A stretch of 14,931 bases of DNA, taken from Bacteroidales bacterium. GTDB taxonomy: Bacteria; Bacteroidota; Bacteroidia; Bacteroidales; JAAUTT01. The stretch spans positions 1-14,931 of the forward strand of contig JANXXY010000424.1 of assembly GCA_025350365.1 (NCBI GenBank). The letters run 5' to 3'. Both the position numbers and the translations under genes were made by a program. The stretch's first letter is position 1. Every line of letters begins with the position of its first letter. Shown one piece after another: positions 7,806-14,931 of this stretch. The notes beneath the pieces were generated by a model, which was not told the DNA's origin, made no database searches, and saw only the letters and a list, made by a program, of their open reading frames with translations.

Positions 7806-9761
7806 ATGAACCAATTGCTGAGCAGTTCTATAAATTATAATGAACGATTTCCTGAAAATAAATCTGGCCGGAAGAGATTGTTTCAGCACACAGCAATTGT
7901 TTTATCTACAATTTTATTACTCTTTACTGGCGCTTTCATTTGTCATGCGCAGGAATCCATAAGGGGATTGTCAGATAATCCGGTATTGATCAAGCAGGGC
8001 AATAAAGTCTCAAAGCTTAAAGCCGGATCAGATACCATTATCTTAAAACTTCCTTTTAGTGATGATTTTTCATCTTCCAACGCGTATCCTGACCAAAGCA
8101 AATGGATTGATAAATATGTATTCATCAATTCAACTTTCCCTATTAACCCGCCTAGTATAGGTGTGGCCACTTTTGATGCCCTCGACGAGAACGGGCATTT
8201 ATATACTTACGCCGATTCAATAACAAACTTTAATGCCGATCAGCTCACGTCAAGAATGATTGATTTGAATTTTCCAACCAGAAATGATATTTACTTGAGC
8301 TTCTTTTACGAACCAGGTGGGTTAGGCGGTTTGCCTGATGCCGGCGATTCATTGATGCTCGATTTTTGGTCGCCCTCCAACAACGAATGGAAAAAAATAT
8401 GGGGAACATCCGGTGACACCATGGCTCATAAATTCCGGCAGACCCTTGTTCACATCAGTCAGCCGGAATATTTGCAAAAAGGCTTTCGCTTTCGGTTCCG
8501 CAACCTGGTATCACTCGGAAACTCATCCACAGTGCCCGATGGAAAGAACAACAGCAATACCGACTTTTGGCATCTGGACTATATACGTCTTGATACTGCA
8601 AGGAGTGAAAACGATACTACAATAAAAGATGTGGCTTTTGTTAAGCCCATGCATTCGCTTCTTAAAAACTATCAATCAATGCCTTGGGATCATTTTACAG
8701 CGGCTTTTGCGAAGGTAATTAAATCGAAAATAGAGGTTACCTATCGGAATAATGATAAAATACTTCATAATGTAATACGTAACTTCGAGGTGAGAGATTT
8801 GTATGAACCTTCAGAGAAGGTGGTTTTTTCGGCAGGAGCAGAGGATATCCTGCCAGGGAAAAACTTCTATCTGGAGACAGATCTCCCCAATCCCTTTATA
8901 ACAACTTCCACCGATTCAGCGCTATTTGAAGCCAGAAGCTATTTGATTACCGATGCGAACGATAACAAACGCAATGATACTATTCGATTTCGTCAGGTAT
9001 TCAGCAACTACTTTGCTTATGACGATGGCTCTCCGGAATATGGGTATGGCTTTGATAACACTGCGGGAGACCTCGGCAGACTGGCATATCAGTTTAATTC
9101 CTATGTAAGCGATACATTAGTAGCGGTTAGGTTCTTTTTTGCATCCTCCAAATGGGCCAAAAATGTAAATCACTTTTATAAGTTGGCGATATGGGACGAT
9201 AAGAATGGCAAACCAGACAAATTACTATATTTGAAATCAAGCAGTAACTCATCTACCGATAGCATTAAAACAAATGAGTTTAATACATTCATACTGGACA
9301 CTTCATTAATTGTTAAGGGAAAGTACTATGTTGGCTGGATTCAGTCCGATTATTTTTACATGAATGTTGGTTACGACCTAAATGATAATAGTGATGCCTT
9401 TACATTTTATTTATTTCAAGGAAAATGGATAAATTCGCAACTACATGGCTCATTGATGATCCGGCCTGTTTTTCGTCATTTAAAAAGCATCGTTACCAGA
9501 AGCAAAGAGCTTATCGTTAAAACATTAACAGTGTTTCCAAATCCGGCAAACGATTATATCACAATAAACTACGATGTACTTCAGGAATTAGGAAAGGTCT
9601 CCTATTCCATATACAATGCTAAGGGAATGAAGGTAATGCAATCGACCTTTTCGGGAAACAATACCATAGATGTAAACAACCTTACATCAGGCTTTTATAT
9701 ACTTATACTTGAGCAGGATAAAACAAATTTTGCGCCTGTTAAATTTTTGATACAACGCTAG
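7806..9761 (+). CDS. Exported protein with type A T9SS C-terminal sorting domain
   Basis: 651 residues with no known enzyme motif that I recognise. The N terminus has an unusually long polar region (about 28 residues), then a hydrophobic core (HTAIVLSTILLLFTGAFIC) and a likely cleavage at HAQ near residue 49. From about residue 80 (LPFSDDFSS) to about 265 (FWHLDYIRLD) the sequence resembles a beta-sandwich, jelly-roll-like domain: the SDDF opening, PPSIGVATFDALDENG and the closing W-x-LDYIRLD. A second beta-rich part spans about 400-555 (from YFAYDDGSPEYGYG). The end (about 570-651) is a type A sorting domain with FPNPANDYITI at 577-587, YSIYNAKGMKV and a final FLIQR. T9SS would carry it to the surface or medium. 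It lies one base after the PASTA stop and one base before rluD, so it is almost certainly co-transcribed. A start further inside would shorten the n-region, but 7806 is the only start that fits the tight spacing. Confidence 0.88.
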   Translation: MNQLLSSSINYNERFPENKSGRKRLFQHTAIVLSTILLLFTGAFICHAQESIRGLSDNPVLIKQGNKVSKLKAGSDTIILKLPFSDDFSSSNAYPDQSKWIDKYVFINSTFPINPPSIGVATFDALDENGHLYTYADSITNFNADQLTSRMIDLNFPTRNDIYLSFFYEPGGLGGLPDAGDSLMLDFWSPSNNEWKKIWGTSGDTMAHKFRQTLVHISQPEYLQKGFRFRFRNLVSLGNSSTVPDGKNNSNTDFWHLDYIRLDTARSENDTTIKDVAFVKPMHSLLKNYQSMPWDHFTAAFAKVIKSKIEVTYRNNDKILHNVIRNFEVRDLYEPSEKVVFSAGAEDILPGKNFYLETDLPNPFITTSTDSALFEARSYLITDANDNKRNDTIRFRQVFSNYFAYDDGSPEYGYGFDNTAGDLGRLAYQFNSYVSDTLVAVRFFFASSKWAKNVNHFYKLAIWDDKNGKPDKLLYLKSSSNSSTDSIKTNEFNTFILDTSLIVKGKYYVGWIQSDYFYMNVGYDLNDNSDAFTFYLFQGKWINSQLHGSLMIRPVFRHLKSIVTRSKELIVKTLTVFPNPANDYITINYDVLQELGKVSYSIYNAKGMKVMQSTFSGNNTIDVNNLTSGFYILILEQDKTNFAPVKFLIQR

Positions 9762-9762
9762 A

Positions 9763-10836
9763 ATGACAATTGAAAACACAGATATTACGGAAGAAGGGTT
9801 TACAGGAGAAGATATTCAGGAAGAACAAGCTGAACTTTTCGAACATTTTCGGTTCACAGCCGACAAAGGACAGGGATTGCTGCGCATCGACAAATTCCTT
9901 GCCAGCCGCATCGAAAATACGTCACGAACTAAAGTCCAATATGCAGCGGAGGCTGGAAATATCCTTGTAAACGGTAGTTCCGTAAAATCGAATTATAAGG
10001 TAAAACCTGGCGATGTGGTTACGGTAGTTTTACCACATCCTCCAAGGGAGATAGAACTTATACCGCAGGATATTCCTATTAACATTGTTTATGAAGATGA
10101 GCATGTTTTGCTTGTGAATAAGGAACCAGGCATGGTCGTTCATCCCGGCTTTGGAAACTACTCTGGCACTCTGGTAAATGCTGTGGCTTATCATTTAAAA
10201 GATAATCCCTTGTTTGCAACAGGCGAATTACGGCCTGGTTTAGTTCACAGGATTGATAAGGACACCTCGGGCATTTTAGTTCTTGCCAAGGACGAATTGT
10301 CATTAAACAAACTGGCAAGTCAGTTTTTTAATCGTACCACCGAGCGAAAATACATCGCGCTCGTTTGGGGCGATTTACCTGAAGATGAAGGAACAATAAC
10401 TGGCAACATAGGTCGTAATCCTCGCGACCGCAAGCAGATGTTTGTGTTTGCTGATGGATCGGATGGAAAACATGCTGTTACCCATTACAAAGTGATTGAA
10501 CGTTTTGGCTATGTAAATTTGGTAGAATGCAAACTCGAAACCGGTCGTACACACCAGATTCGTGTTCATTTCAAATTTATCGGACATCCAATCTTTAACG
10601 ACGAACTTTATGGAGGTCACGAAATACTGAAAGGCACCACATTCAGCAAGTATAGGCAATTTGTACATAATTGTTTCAAGATATTGCCTCGCCAGGCGTT
10701 GCATGCTAAATCGCTGGCATTTACACATCCGGCAACCGGAAAATGGATGGCTTTCGAATCGGAGTTACCAGCCGACATGAGCCAAACGATTGATAAATGG
10801 AGAAATTATGTCTCTAACAGACAATTAGAAGAATAG
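9763..10836 (+). CDS. rluD: RluD-family 23S rRNA pseudouridine synthase
   Basis: 357 residues. It converts uridines of 23S rRNA to pseudouridine; the closest known type is RluD (helix 69), though RluA/RluC-type specificity cannot be excluded from sequence alone. An acidic N-terminal extension of about 30 residues precedes an S4 RNA-binding domain (about 38-100, from RIDKFLASRI to VKPGDVV). The catalytic domain follows, with HRIDKDTSG carrying the catalytic Asp at residue 165, the preceding NKEPGMVVHPG motif, ERKYIALVWG, and the ETGRTHQIRVH motif. All conserved elements are intact, and the length is slightly above the E. coli RluD size. It starts one base after the stop of the T9SS-sorted gene, making it third in the operon. 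A 125-base spacer with repeats separates it from ddl. Confidence 0.95.
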   Translation: MTIENTDITEEGFTGEDIQEEQAELFEHFRFTADKGQGLLRIDKFLASRIENTSRTKVQYAAEAGNILVNGSSVKSNYKVKPGDVVTVVLPHPPREIELIPQDIPINIVYEDEHVLLVNKEPGMVVHPGFGNYSGTLVNAVAYHLKDNPLFATGELRPGLVHRIDKDTSGILVLAKDELSLNKLASQFFNRTTERKYIALVWGDLPEDEGTITGNIGRNPRDRKQMFVFADGSDGKHAVTHYKVIERFGYVNLVECKLETGRTHQIRVHFKFIGHPIFNDELYGGHEILKGTTFSKYRQFVHNCFKILPRQALHAKSLAFTHPATGKWMAFESELPADMSQTIDKWRNYVSNRQLEE

Positions 10837-10850
10837 AAGGTTGAATGAAA

Positions 10851-10918
10851 GAAGTTAAGAATGGAGGAATAAAGAATTGAAGAATTGGGAATTCACTTCC
10901 CCTAACTTCCTTAACTTC
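10851..10918. repeat. Interrupted inverted repeat between rluD and ddl
   Basis: gaagttaag (10851-10859) and cttaacttc (10910-10918) are perfect 9-base reverse complements, separated by about 50 bases. The left part of the spacer is purine-rich and the right part is the pyrimidine-rich tandem repeat, so the match follows from this strand asymmetry. It could fold in RNA, but there is no T-run after it. Confidence 0.35.
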
Positions 10919-10943
10919 CCATAACTTCCATTAACTTCCTTTA
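10895..10943. repeat. Five tandem units of a degenerate 9-10 base repeat (ACTTCCnnTA)
   Basis: The units are ACTTCCCCTA (10895-10904), ACTTCCTTA (10905-10913), ACTTCCCATA (10914-10923), ACTTCCATTA (10924-10933) and ACTTCCTTTA (10934-10943). All keep ACTTCC and end in TA, with a variable middle. The array is immediately upstream of ddl, ending 18 bases before its ATG. A short stretch of similar composition (ctaacccctaactcctac, 12709-12726) is between the aminotransferase and the flavoprotein genes. Confidence 0.75.
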
Positions 10944-10961
10944 ATTTAATAACATATCCCA

Positions 10962-11942
10962 ATGAAAAAGAACATTGCCATAGTTGCCGGTGGTGATTCC
11001 GGCGAGTACGAAGTTTCGATCAAAAGCGGACAACAACTTCTCGATCAAATTGACAAATCGGCCTATCACCCCATATTAATTCATATCAAAGGAACAGAAT
11101 GGGCTGCTGAATTGAACGGAAGCACAATTGCGGTTGACAAAAACGATTTTTCTGTAACCATTAATGGTAAAAAAACAACCTTTGATTGCGTACTAATTGG
11201 GATACACGGCACACCAGGAGAAGATGGCCGTCTGCAATCGTATTTCGAGTTATTGAAGATACCATATACCACCTGCGGAGTTTTGTCATCATCGCTAACG
11301 TTTAATAAATATGCCTGTAAGCATTACCTACTTCCATATGGCATTCACATGGCAAAGGACTTGCTATTTCATAAAAACGATACGGTTGATGCTTTCTGTA
11401 TTGTGAAAACTCTGGGGCTGCCTTGTTTTGTGAAGCCGAACAATGGTGGATCAAGCTGTGGCGTTTCAAAAATTTCTGCGGTAGAAGAGATTGTTCCGGC
11501 AATTAAAAAAGCCCTGGAACACGATAGCGAAATAATAGTTGAGGAATACGTTAAGGGAATCGAAATTACTTGTGGAGTGATGAAGACCAACAAAAAATCC
11601 ATCGTTTTTCCGATTGCCGAAATTGTAAGTAAAAAAGAGTTTTTCGATTACGAAGCAAAATACACGTCCGGATTGGCCGACGAAATTGTGCCCGCCCGCA
11701 TCCCTGATAAGATAAGGCTTGACTGTGAGAAAACATCTTCCTTAATTTATGATAAGATTTTCTGTCGCGGAGTTGTGCGTATCGATTACATCATTCGGGA
11801 TGAAAAACTTTATTTTCTTGAAGTAAACACTGTTCCGGGAATGACAAAAGCGAGTATTATACCCCGGATGATTGTCGCTGCCGGACTAACCATGAAAGAT
11901 GTTTTAACTGATTTGATCGAAGATTCGATATTAAATTCGTAA
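10962..11942 (+). CDS. ddl: D-alanine-D-alanine ligase
   Basis: 326 residues, an ATP-grasp enzyme that joins two D-alanines for the peptidoglycan stem peptide in the cytoplasm. The first motif is GGDSGEYEVS with Glu15, matching catalytic Glu15 of E. coli DdlB. HGTPGEDGRLQ follows. KPNNGGSSCG supplies Ser164, equivalent to Ser150 of DdlB, and FDYEAKY supplies Tyr234, equivalent to Tyr216. That Tyr and its loop are those of D-Ala-D-Ala ligases rather than VanA-type D-Ala-D-Lac ligases. The ATP-binding end has EVNTVPGMTKASIIPRM. The motifs and length are intact. The ATG at 10962 places the MKKNIAIVAGG strand at the very N terminus as expected. It follows rluD after a 125-base repeat-containing gap, so it may be read from the same promoter or from its own. 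It converges with the next gene on the other strand, 34 bases away. Confidence 0.96.
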   Translation: MKKNIAIVAGGDSGEYEVSIKSGQQLLDQIDKSAYHPILIHIKGTEWAAELNGSTIAVDKNDFSVTINGKKTTFDCVLIGIHGTPGEDGRLQSYFELLKIPYTTCGVLSSSLTFNKYACKHYLLPYGIHMAKDLLFHKNDTVDAFCIVKTLGLPCFVKPNNGGSSCGVSKISAVEEIVPAIKKALEHDSEIIVEEYVKGIEITCGVMKTNKKSIVFPIAEIVSKKEFFDYEAKYTSGLADEIVPARIPDKIRLDCEKTSSLIYDKIFCRGVVRIDYIIRDEKLYFLEVNTVPGMTKASIIPRMIVAAGLTMKDVLTDLIEDSILNS

Positions 11943-11976
11943 GTATTAAATCGTATGGCTAATAGTGAATCAAAAA

Positions 11977-12654
11977 TCAGAAATAAACCTCCGCATGTAA
12001 ATAATTGGATGGTATTCCCTGCTGCTCAAGTAAACTGTAAGCATCATCAATCATAGCACTGTTTCCACAAAGGTAGACCCAGGTATTGTCTGAAACAGGA
12101 TTGTGAATAAGATAATCGGTTACCCTTCCGCAAAAATCACCAAAAGCATCTCGTGAAGTACATTGTATATAACTGCCTTTTGTATAAATCTCGCGGTCAT
12201 ACCCTTCATTTCCGGTTTTTACTCCGTGAAGAAGCATGTAATTTAAGTGAGGATTACTGAGCGCCATGCTATGAAACGGAGAAATACCTGTACCGCTGGC
12301 TATAAAAAGAAATTTCCTTTCCGGGATTTTCCTTTCGTCGAGAACAAAATATCCGAATGGCCCTTCTATTTGAACGAAATCTCCTGCCTTAAGATTTTGA
12401 AATTTTTTAGAAAGAAATCCTTTTTCAACTTCTTTGATAAGTACTTCGAGATAGGGAGCGGTAACAGAACTGTAAATGGAATATTCTCGTTTTTGTTTGG
12501 TATCCGGCATTCCGAGTACAAGGTATTGACCTGCCTGGAAGTTAAATTCGTTTCGGTAAAAGCGTAATACATAAGTGCTATTAGTTAAAAACCTTACACT
12601 TATTACTTCGCACAAGTGTTGGTTGATAGTTTTTTTCTCATCAATATTTTCCAT
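11977..12654 (-). CDS. Ferredoxin-NADP reductase-like FAD/NAD(P) flavoprotein
   Basis: 225 residues on the minus strand. The N-terminal FAD-binding beta-barrel carries R56-EYS59, the RxYS motif that binds FAD, followed by GFLSKKF (79-85) and GPFGYF (98-103). The NAD(P)-binding domain has GTGISPF at 121-127, CGNSAM at 196-201 and the C-terminal HAEVYF with an aromatic last residue, as in FNR proteins. It lacks an iron-sulfur or flavodoxin domain, so it needs a separate electron carrier. At 225 residues it is a little shorter than E. coli Fpr (248). The partner and physiological direction are not visible. The gene lies 68 bases downstream of the aminotransferase stop and may be co-transcribed with it. 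Its stop is TGA at 11977-11979. Other possibilities are a reductase component of an oxygenase or a related NAD(P)H oxidoreductase. Confidence 0.85.
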   Translation of the reverse strand: MENIDEKKTINQHLCEVISVRFLTNSTYVLRFYRNEFNFQAGQYLVLGMPDTKQKREYSIYSSVTAPYLEVLIKEVEKGFLSKKFQNLKAGDFVQIEGPFGYFVLDERKIPERKFLFIASGTGISPFHSMALSNPHLNYMLLHGVKTGNEGYDREIYTKGSYIQCTSRDAFGDFCGRVTDYLIHNPVSDNTWVYLCGNSAMIDDAYSLLEQQGIPSNYLHAEVYF

Positions 12655-12722
12655 TCATCGTATTTCCTAATTCATATCAATAACCACGAATGATGGTAAT
12701 TGTTTATTCTAACCCCTAACTC

Positions 12723-13922
12723 CTACTTCTCTCTTCCCGGATAAACTTTAAGCGCTTCCGCCAGACATTTCATTGCATTTTTCAAATCGTCAATATTTAG
12801 TACGTAAGCGATACGAACTTCTTTTTTCCCAAGTCCCGGAGTTGAATAAAACCCTGATGCAGGGGCTAACATCACCGTTTGGCCCTCATAACTATAATCG
12901 CTTAAAAGCCATTGTGCAAATGTGTCGGCATCGTCAATAGGTAATTTGGCCATGGCATAGAAGGCGCCTCTTGGCATTGGGCACGTAACGCCCGGTATTT
13001 GGTTCATCGCTTCTACCAGATAATTGCGTCGTTTGATATATTCGTTGTAAGTCGATTCATAGTATTCCTTTGGTGCATCAAGAGCAGCCATTCCTGCCAC
13101 CTGGCCTAATACAGGCGGACATAGTCGTTGCTGTCCGAATTTTAAAGCCGTTTTAATAACTTCTTTATTCTTTGAAATTAAAGCTCCGACACGTATTCCG
13201 CAAGCGCTGAACCGTTTTGAAAGTGAATCAATTAATACCACATTTTCATCAATATCTTCCAAATTCATTGCCGAAAAATGTTTAAGACCATCATAGCAGA
13301 ATTCGCGATAAACTTCATCGGAAAATAAAAATAAATCATGCTTTTTAACCATGTCGCGTAATAGCTCCAATTCCTTTTTGGAATACAGATAACCGGTTGG
13401 GTTATTGGGATTACAAATAATTATTGCTTTGGTCTTCGGCGTAATCAATTTTTCAAATTCTTCGATTGGAGGAAGCGCAAAACCATTTTCAATCCCCGAA
13501 GTTACCGGAACAATTCGAATTCCCGCAGTCATGGAGAAACCATAATAGTTGGCGTAAAATGGCTCCGGAACAATCGCCTCTTCGTCATTGTTAAGGCAGG
13601 ACATCATCCCAAAAAGTAATGCTTCCGATCCTCCCGATGTGACTAAAATCTGTTTCGGGTTAACTGTAATACCTACGCTTTTATAATATTCGGTAAGTTT
13701 AATTCGCAATGCTTCGTCGCCTGCCGAGTGGCCATAATCAATGGTTTTCATGCTAATATTCCGGATGGCCTCTATAGCAACAGGAGGTGTAGGAAGATCG
13801 GGATTTCCAATATTGAGATGGTATACTTTAATTCCCTTACTCTTTGCTTCTTCGGCGTAAGGTACCAGCTTACGAATTGGTGATGATGGCAGATTGCGTC
13901 CTTTTTCTGAAATTTGTGGCAT
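12723..13922 (-). CDS. PLP-dependent aminotransferase, class I/II (AspC-like)
   Basis: 399 residues of the fold-type I aminotransferase superfamily, transferring amino groups between an amino acid and a 2-oxoacid in the cytoplasm. The PLP-site landmarks are complete: SGGSEAL in the phosphate-binding part, NPNNPTG at 171-177, SDEVY with Asp202 and Tyr205 (pyridine nitrogen and ring contacts), SLSKRF with the Schiff-base Lys236, and Arg370 in EVRIAYVLN for the substrate carboxylate. The N-terminal SSPIRKLVPYAEEAKSKG and the HLNIGNPD motif are those of the aspartate/aromatic-type group common in Bacteroidota. The amino acid specificity cannot be settled from sequence. The gene starts with ATG at 13922-13920, and TAG ends it at 12723. 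The neighbour downstream is the flavoprotein gene on the same strand; upstream lies a 228-base gap to the DUF1573 gene. Confidence 0.93.
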   Translation of the reverse strand: MPQISEKGRNLPSSPIRKLVPYAEEAKSKGIKVYHLNIGNPDLPTPPVAIEAIRNISMKTIDYGHSAGDEALRIKLTEYYKSVGITVNPKQILVTSGGSEALLFGMMSCLNNDEEAIVPEPFYANYYGFSMTAGIRIVPVTSGIENGFALPPIEEFEKLITPKTKAIIICNPNNPTGYLYSKKELELLRDMVKKHDLFLFSDEVYREFCYDGLKHFSAMNLEDIDENVVLIDSLSKRFSACGIRVGALISKNKEVIKTALKFGQQRLCPPVLGQVAGMAALDAPKEYYESTYNEYIKRRNYLVEAMNQIPGVTCPMPRGAFYAMAKLPIDDADTFAQWLLSDYSYEGQTVMLAPASGFYSTPGLGKKEVRIAYVLNIDDLKNAMKCLAEALKVYPGREK

Positions 13923-14150
13923 AGGTTACTACAAAAAAAATTATCTCCATCCCATTACAAAATTTATAGCTTATTCGCGACTTCTTTACAGTTGATAATA
14001 CCTGATTCTATTACGTTACGCTAAATACGCCACGATAATAGTCCGAATAGTTGCTAAATAGGCTACAAATTTCATATCAGGTAGATTTTTTAATAAACAG
14101 AATAAAAATGAATTCCTAAAATGAGGATATAATTATTAACAGCATTTCAA

Positions 14151-14612
14151 TTATTTAGTGGGCTGAGCTGCTGCCTGCGGTGCAGGAGGCGCTGAAACAG
14201 TGCCCTTAAAAGTTAACACAACCATCGGCTTTTTGGCATTTGAGTAAACCGTAACATTCTTTGTGAAAGGCCCCGTAATTTTGGTGTTATAAGTTACTTT
14301 TATAACTCCTTTACTACCTTTTTTAACAGGTTCTTTGGTCCAGTCAACGGCAGTGCAGCCACACGATTTTTGAGCATTTGAAACAATCAACGGATCTTTG
14401 CCTTCATTCTTAAATGAAAACTCAAAAGTTCCATTACTGTCATATGCAATTGTCCCATAATCATACTCGGTTTTATCAAATACAATTTCGGGGGCGTTTT
14501 TGTTTTCAACTACCGGTGTTTGAGCCGGCTGTGTTTGAGCCGGCTGTGTTTGGCCAAACATGTTTGTGAGTGTCAACACTCCTAATCCAAAAAATAAAAA
14601 AAACTTTTTCAT
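14151..14612 (-). CDS. Secreted DUF1573-domain protein
   Basis: 153 residues. A signal peptide (about 1-20, MKKFFLFFGLGVLTLT) is probably cut before Gln21 (FGQ); there is no lipobox cysteine. A low-complexity linker TQPAQTQPAQTP (22-33) follows, then the single DUF1573 domain (about 42-140). Its start is EIVFDKTEYDYGTI, and it carries the family hallmark KSCGCT with Cys84 and Cys86, then PVKKGSKGVIKVTYN. The C terminus is an Ala/Pro-rich tail. DUF1573 is widespread in Bacteroidota and predicted to adopt an Ig/ASPM-SPD-2-Hydin-like beta fold; its function is unknown. The gene has a strong-looking -7 element 25 bases upstream and is divergent from valS. The Cys-x-Cys pair may be a metal or disulfide site, which is inference. 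Confidence 0.9.
   Translation of the reverse strand: MKKFFLFFGLGVLTLTNMFGQTQPAQTQPAQTPVVENKNAPEIVFDKTEYDYGTIAYDSNGTFEFSFKNEGKDPLIVSNAQKSCGCTAVDWTKEPVKKGSKGVIKVTYNTKITGPFTKNVTVYSNAKKPMVVLTFKGTVSAPPAPQAAAQPTK
14516..14551. repeat. 15-base in-frame tandem repeat in the DUF1573 gene (about 2.4 copies)
   Basis: gtgtttgagccggct occurs at 14516-14530 and again, identical, at 14531-14545, followed by a partial copy gtgttt (14546-14551). On the coding strand it produces the repeated TQPAQ in the linker after the signal peptide. Being a multiple of three, changes in copy number keep the frame. Confidence 0.9.
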
Positions 14613-14636
14613 GACGTACGTAATTTAAAAGTGGTA

Positions 14637-14644
14637 CAAAATTA
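14637..14644 (-). promoter_or_regulatory. Candidate -7 promoter element for the DUF1573 gene
   Basis: Read on the minus strand this is TAATTTTG, an exact match to the Bacteroidota TAnnTTTG consensus, ending 24 bases before the ATG. That would give a leader of roughly 18-20 bases. No -33 TTTG at the expected spacing was found; the nearest upstream TTTG is only 14 bases away. Confidence 0.5.
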
Positions 14645-14848
14645 ATTTTTTATTGTTACAAATTTCCATTTAATGACAAAACTCATCATTAACTATACGT
14701 AAAGATTAATAGAAATGTTGAAGAAATTCTGTAGATAAAATTTGCATCGGAAATCTATTACCTTTTGGTTTGGGTACTTATTGCTATCATCATAACAAAC
14801 ATTGGACAGAAATTTATATTTTTACGGCTTTCAATGTTAAAAATTTAA

Positions 14849-14931
14849 ATGATAATGATGGAAATTCCTTCCAAATACGATCCGAAACTTACCGAGGACA
14901 GATGGTATAAATACTGGCTTGACAACAATTT
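14849..14931 (+). CDS. valS: Valyl-tRNA synthetase, N-terminal fragment (truncated by window edge)
   Basis: The last 83 bases open a frame reading MIMMEIPSKYDPK, then TEDRWYKYWLDNN, to the window edge. MEIPSKYDP followed by W-x-x-YWL is the characteristic start of bacterial valyl-tRNA synthetases, which charge tRNA-Val. Three in-frame ATG codons lie at 14849, 14855 and 14858. The Met-Glu-Ile start at 14858 matches the family best, so any of the three could be the true start and I give the longest. Only about 27 codons are present, so catalytic motifs cannot be checked. The 236-base spacer to the divergent DUF1573 gene should hold its promoter; TATATTTT at 14815-14822 is a weak -7 candidate. 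Confidence 0.85.
   Translation, partial: MIMMEIPSKYDPKLTEDRWYKYWLDNN

Noticed and set aside
10375..10728. 117-codon open frame on the minus strand inside rluD
   Set aside because: It is opposite the catalytic domain of an intact rluD, with no domain or signal of its own.
10895..10943. CRISPR-like array upstream of ddl
   Set aside because: The units are only 9-10 bases long and directly adjacent with no spacers, so this is a simple tandem repeat.
10962..11942. VanA-type D-Ala-D-Lac ligase (glycopeptide resistance)
   Set aside because: The FDYEAKY segment with Tyr234 is that of ordinary D-Ala-D-Ala ligases, and no vanH, vanX or regulator is nearby.
12247..12567. 106-codon plus-strand frame opposite the flavoprotein gene
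   Set aside because: It is opposite the FAD/NAD(P) domains of a gene with complete motifs, and the translation is low-complexity Phe/Lys-rich, as expected for an antisense shadow.
13923..14150. Possible small gene or terminator in the gap between the aminotransferase and DUF1573 genes
   Set aside because: I found no open frame with a plausible start and length and no stable hairpin with a T-run; it appears to be plain AT-rich spacer, presumably with the aminotransferase promoter.

Overview
The window looks like chromosomal DNA of a free-living or environmental member of the Bacteroidota (Bacteroidetes). The evidence is a PorP/SprF-family protein, both type A and type B type IX secretion system (T9SS) C-terminal sorting domains, AT-rich intergenic DNA with no clear Shine-Dalgarno sites, and several TAnnTTTG-like -7 promoter elements of the kind known for this phylum. 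The standard bacterial code fits, with TAA, TAG and TGA all used as stops. I saw no tRNA, rRNA, CRISPR array, insertion sequence or phage gene.

Layout, left to right. (1) A truncated PorP/SprF-type outer-membrane gene on the minus strand (1-374) diverges from a 1462-residue secreted multi-PKD protein (578-4966) that ends in a type B, gliding-associated sorting domain. This looks like a T9SS cargo and partner pair. (2) After a 370-base non-coding stretch with several small symmetric elements lies dnaB, the replicative helicase (5337-6860), followed by a strong perfect hairpin. (3) A new promoter appears to start a plus-strand cluster of a membrane-anchored three-PASTA protein (7004-7804), a type A T9SS-sorted exported protein (7806-9761) and an RluD-type pseudouridine synthase (9763-10836). 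Each of the first two is separated from the next gene by one base. Then, past a short repeat-containing spacer, comes ddl, D-alanine-D-alanine ligase (10962-11942). (4) Convergent with ddl on the minus strand are a small ferredoxin-NADP-reductase-like flavoprotein (11977-12654), a class I/II PLP aminotransferase (12723-13922) and a secreted DUF1573 protein (14151-14612). (5) The right edge holds the first codons of valS (plus strand, from about 14849).

How the genes may work together. The left pair is about building and exporting a surface adhesin-like protein through T9SS. The middle block joins DNA replication (dnaB), the cell wall (ddl makes the D-Ala-D-Ala dipeptide, and PASTA modules typically bind peptidoglycan or muropeptides) and ribosome maturation (rluD). 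The right block is central metabolism plus a periplasmic or secreted protein of unknown role.

Most of the window is ordinary core genome. I found no convincing undescribed multi-gene system. The most interesting items are the PorP/SprF and type B cargo pair with its non-ATG start, the repeated cysteine pairs in the PKD protein, the T9SS cargo embedded with one-base spacing in a housekeeping operon, and the ordered set of symmetric elements upstream of dnaB.
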